Part shown: positions 5,741 to 7,227 of the stretch, one piece after another
Layout of the letters: each line of letters begins with the position of its first letter
Numbering within the stretch: position 1 is the first letter of the stretch
From: Deltaproteobacteria bacterium
GTDB lineage: Bacteria > Desulfobacterota > Binatia > UBA9968
Direction: 5' to 3'
NCBI GenBank assembly: GCA_016183075.1
Contig: JACPFH010000587.1
Coordinates: 1 to 7,227 of the forward strand
DNA length: 7,227 bases
Program-made: the position numbers and the translations under genes
The notes under the pieces: model-generated
Told to the model about the DNA's origin: nothing
The model's input: the letters and a program-made list of their open reading frames with translations, nothing else
Database searches by the model: none

Positions 5741-5773
5741 GGGGAAAAATCCCTGAGGCGGCGGGGAAAACCC
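5741..5773. repeat. Paired GGGGAAAA box, 22 bp apart (box pair B)
   Basis: GGGGAAAAATCCCTG (5741-5755) and GGGGAAAACCC (5763-5773) have starts 22 bp apart, the same spacing as box pair A. They lie 27-59 nt after the stop of the RsbT-like gene and about 80 nt upstream of the MlaC-like start. The second copy is one A shorter and lacks the T. No strong hairpin is found next to them, unlike pair A. Confidence 0.5.
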
Positions 5774-5799
5774 ACCCGGGCCGGCGAAGTTCTCTCGGA

Positions 5800-6258
5800 T
5801 CACGGCCTCCACTTTTCGACCCGGATCGCAGTCTGATGGCCCGGGCGAAAGGAGACTTCGCATGCGTCCACGGCGCGGCCGATCGCGCCCAGCAGCGGCC
5901 CCGGCACTTTCACGCACGCGCACGCACGCGCGCTAACCTCGACCCCGCAACGATTGCTCGCCGCGAGCGCGCGCAGGGCGATCTCGCCGTGCCGCTCGCA
6001 CAGAATGCAGCGCGCCAGCTCCGAGACGACCGTGGCGATGAGCGTCGCGTCGGTCATCGAGAAACCCGACTGGAATGCGAGCAGCCATCCCTGCCGGCGC
6101 GCCACCACGATGTCGCCGCTCCAGTTCACCGGCAATCGCGTTTCATCTCCGGCGCAACCCAGGAGGCGAAGGCGGCTCCGGTTCTCCGGCGCTGTCGCCT
6201 TCGCTTTGACGACCGCGAGCGGCCGCAATCCGTTCGACGGCTGTGAATTTCTGGACAT
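5800..6258 (-). CDS. RsbT-like anti-sigma/GHKL protein with degenerate ATP-binding site
   Basis: The 152-residue protein starts at ATG 6258-6256, just 9 nt after a -10 element, so it is probably leaderless. Residues 42-108 resemble RsbT-type GHKL switch proteins: WSGDIVVARRQGWLL (46-60), FSMTDATLIATVVSELAR (66-83), GEIALRALAASNRCGVEV. The C-terminus GHQTAIRVEKW (140-150) matches the family's closing strand. The ATP site is damaged. The N-box Asn (SELARN in the family) is Cys84. The DxGPGI box is replaced by ARACACV (110-116). The lid and GLGxG segment is shortened by roughly 15 residues before the LLGAIGRAVDACEV helix (122-135). The first 40 residues are an unrelated polar extension. Family role: kinase/switch proteins of the Rsb partner-switching pathway. 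Here kinase activity is unlikely. Neighbours are two other signalling fragments, and the sequence may be decaying or a non-catalytic binding protein. Confidence 0.75.
   Translation of the reverse strand: MSRNSQPSNGLRPLAVVKAKATAPENRSRLRLLGCAGDETRLPVNWSGDIVVARRQGWLLAFQSGFSMTDATLIATVVSELARCILCERHGEIALRALAASNRCGVEVSARACACVKVPGPLLGAIGRAVDACEVSFRPGHQTAIRVEKWRP
5911..5930. repeat. Tandem 10-mer CACGCACGCG x2 inside the RsbT-like gene
   Basis: Two exact copies of a 10-mer fall on the bases that encode residues 110-116, in place of the conserved glycine box. Ten is not a multiple of three, so gain or loss of one unit would shift the frame downstream. It may be a slippage-prone tract. Confidence 0.8.
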
Positions 6259-6267
6259 CCTACAGCG

Positions 6268-6296
6268 ATATTAGTTTCCGAGGCCGCAGCGAACAA
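6268..6296 (-). promoter_or_regulatory. Promoter of the RsbT-like gene, leaderless type
   Basis: Minus strand TTGTTC (6296-6291), 17-bp spacer, TAATAT (6273-6268). The -10 ends 9 nt before the ATG. CTCATTGTT upstream, TCGGAA in the spacer and CTAATATC are shared with the promoter at 4860-4888 at identical offsets. The gap 6259-6360 holds nothing else I can recognise. Confidence 0.7.
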
Positions 6297-6360
6297 TGAG
6301 GACAATCACCGACTTTGAGGAAGAAAACTATGGAAGCAGCGGGCGTGAATTCACCGAGGC

Positions 6361-6741
6361 CTACGTGCCGAACTTGATCCACTCGAAGGCGATGTCGAGC
6401 CGGTAGCCGACGCTCTTGACCGTAATAATCTCCACCCCGGCGGCGCGAAGCTTTCTTCTCAAGCGGTGAATGTGCACGTTTACTGTGCGCGACTCGATCT
6501 CGGTGACTTGCTCAGAGCCCCATCCTCGCTCCAGGAGGTGCTCGCGGCTCACCACCGTCCCTCTCGCTTCCACCAGGGGCTCCAGCAGCGCGAACTCCCG
6601 CGACGTCAACCGAATCGTTTTACCTCGCACGGATACCAAGTGCCGCTTGGGATCGAGCGCGATGGGCGCCGCCGGCAGGGTCCGTTCCGCGGGATAGGCA
6701 GGGATCCTTGGTGGTGGGAATCCGGACTGTTTTTGCTTCAC
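6361..6741 (-). CDS. OmpR/PhoB-type winged-helix DNA-binding protein without a receiver domain
   Basis: The 126-residue product starts at GTG 6741-6739 (AAAAGAG upstream; an in-frame TAA lies 9 nt further up). After a 26-residue Pro-rich leader, residues 27-117 form a complete OmpR/PhoB C-terminal winged helix: LVSVRGKTIRLTSREFALLE (35-54), VVSREHLLERGWG (63-75), ESRTVNVHIHRLRRKL (83-98, recognition helix) and ITVKSVGYRLD (106-116, wing). Normally this domain follows a receiver domain in the same chain; here none is encoded in frame. A receiver-only gene lies 55 nt upstream in the same direction, suggesting one operon. A split system is conceivable, but that receiver is of NarL type, whose usual output is a LuxR helix-turn-helix, so it is not simply the missing half of one ancestral OmpR protein. 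The target genes are unknown. Confidence 0.85.
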   Translation of the reverse strand: MKQKQSGFPPPRIPAYPAERTLPAAPIALDPKRHLVSVRGKTIRLTSREFALLEPLVEARGTVVSREHLLERGWGSEQVTEIESRTVNVHIHRLRRKLRAAGVEIITVKSVGYRLDIAFEWIKFGT

Positions 6742-6772
6742 GCTCTTTTATGCCTTCGCTCGTCGCGCCCGA

Positions 6773-6787
6773 TCGGCGAGCCGCCGA
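6773..6787 (-). other. Hairpin between the receiver and winged-helix genes
   Basis: Perfect 6-bp stem TCGGCG-GCT-CGCCGA starts 10 nt after the receiver gene stop. No T-run follows, so it is unlikely to terminate; it may serve as an RNA-stability or partial attenuation element. Confidence 0.4.
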
Positions 6788-6796
6788 CAGGGACTC

Positions 6797-7180
6797 TCAA
6801 CGATTTCCCGCACGACCACGCCGCGCCCCGAACGCGGAGCGCAAACCATCGACGAAGCGCTTCTTCAACACGTAGTCGTCGGCGCCGCACTCCGTGGCCG
6901 CCTTGCGGTACACCTCCTCATTGTGAATCGAGATAACGACGACTTTGGTTTCAGGCCTCGACGCCTTGATCCTTCGGGTCGCCTCCAAACCGTCCAGCTT
7001 GGGCATCGCGATATCCATGAAGACGACCTCGGGCCTGAGTTGGAGATTGAGTCGAACAGCCTCTTCGCCGTCCCCCGCCTCTCCCACCAGAGCGACTCCG
7101 TCTTCCTTTTCGAGAAGCCGCCTGACAACCCGCCTGAAGCCGGCGTCGTCGTCCGCAATCAATACGGTCGCGCACTTCAT
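6797..7180 (-). CDS. Stand-alone NarL-type response-regulator receiver domain
   Basis: Start at ATG 7180-7178 gives 127 residues and places the first beta-strand right (MKCATVLIADDD). A longer frame starts at a TTG inside the -35 hexamer, so the short form is preferred. Key residues are visible: acidic pair D11/D12, phospho-acceptor D56 (VVFMDIAMP), S84 (VVISIH) and K106 (DDYVLKKR). GEAGDGEEAV and ATRRIKASRPETKVV are NarL/LuxR-type signatures. All residues needed for phosphorylation are kept, but there is no output domain: the protein ends with a short basic tail (ARRGRAGNR) and no LuxR helix-turn-helix is seen before the next gene. It could act as a single-domain regulator, as CheY does, or be a remnant. 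The partner kinase is not in the window. The hairpin and 55-nt gap after it lead to the winged-helix gene. Confidence 0.88.
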   Translation of the reverse strand: MKCATVLIADDDAGFRRVVRRLLEKEDGVALVGEAGDGEEAVRLNLQLRPEVVFMDIAMPKLDGLEATRRIKASRPETKVVVISIHNEEVYRKAATECGADDYVLKKRFVDGLRSAFGARRGRAGNR

Positions 7181-7187
7181 TAATTTG

Positions 7188-7216
7188 AATATAGGGTGGA
7201 GGGGAACCCCGAACAA
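7188..7216 (-). promoter_or_regulatory. Promoter of the receiver gene, leaderless type
   Basis: Minus strand TTGTTC (7216-7211), 17-bp spacer, TATATT (7193-7188), with 7 nt to the ATG at 7180. The predicted start site falls at or one base before the ATG. The spacer contains GGGGTTCCCC (7201-7210), a 4-bp dyad that could hold a repressor, and ATTCACC lies upstream as in the promoter at 4860-4888. Confidence 0.65.
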
Positions 7217-7227
7217 TCGGGTGAATC

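Noticed and set aside
5660..5923. Minus-strand frame of 87 codons overlapping the end of the RsbT-like gene
   Set aside because: It starts inside the RsbT-like coding sequence and continues through box pair B and the region before the MlaC-like gene, with no SD and no family motif.
7181..7216. Longer start (TTG) for the receiver protein
   Set aside because: It would add 12 residues before the first beta-strand and begin inside the -35 hexamer; the ATG at 7180 places the strand correctly and fits the promoter.
1..7227. CRISPR array, tRNA/rRNA genes, transposase or integrase
   Set aside because: No regularly spaced repeats, no cloverleaf-like arms and no transposase or integrase motifs seen in any frame.

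Overview
This window reads as the chromosome of a GC-rich Gram-negative bacterium. It has a lipoprotein-type outer-membrane polysaccharide exporter, an outer-membrane beta-barrel protein and a periplasmic MlaC-type protein. I cannot place it in a phylum. The mix of sigma70-like promoters, SD-led genes and apparently leaderless genes would fit a deep-branching proteobacterial-type lineage, but that is only inference. Every gene I can support lies on the minus strand, so transcription runs from the right edge to the left edge.

The right part (7227 to about 5800) is a small signalling block: a stand-alone receiver domain, a stand-alone OmpR/PhoB-type winged-helix domain, and a diverged RsbT-like anti-sigma/GHKL protein. 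The RsbT-like protein has lost its ATP-binding boxes, and a short GC repeat sits where the first glycine box should be. Next come an orphan MlaC/Ttg2D-like periplasmic protein (4977-5663), two abutting 60-residue genes (4479-4845), and two small proteins of unknown function (4127-4372 and 3602-3913).

The left part (3500 to 1) is an exopolysaccharide locus in transcription order: a NusG/UpxY-like antiterminator, an outer-membrane beta-barrel protein, a Wza-like export lipoprotein and a Wzz-like chain-length/co-polymerase protein cut by the window edge. Two of these four genes, nusG-like and wza-like, are each broken by an internal out-of-frame loss. In both, the family sequence stops mid-domain and resumes in another frame after a gap.

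Two regulatory patterns run across the right half. First, three promoters (at 4860, 6268 and 7188) have the form TTGTTY-17-TAATAT or TATATT. They sit only 7 to 14 nt from the start codon, so the mRNAs should be leaderless or nearly so. Two of them are near-copies of each other. Second, GGGGAAAAATCC-type boxes occur as pairs 22 bp apart in two intergenic regions, with a looser pair in a third. These may be operators or, on the other strand, the U-tracts of terminators.

No tRNA, rRNA, CRISPR array, transposase or attachment site was seen. No gene-free stretch exceeds 300 bases; the longest is 3914-4126, whose content is described.
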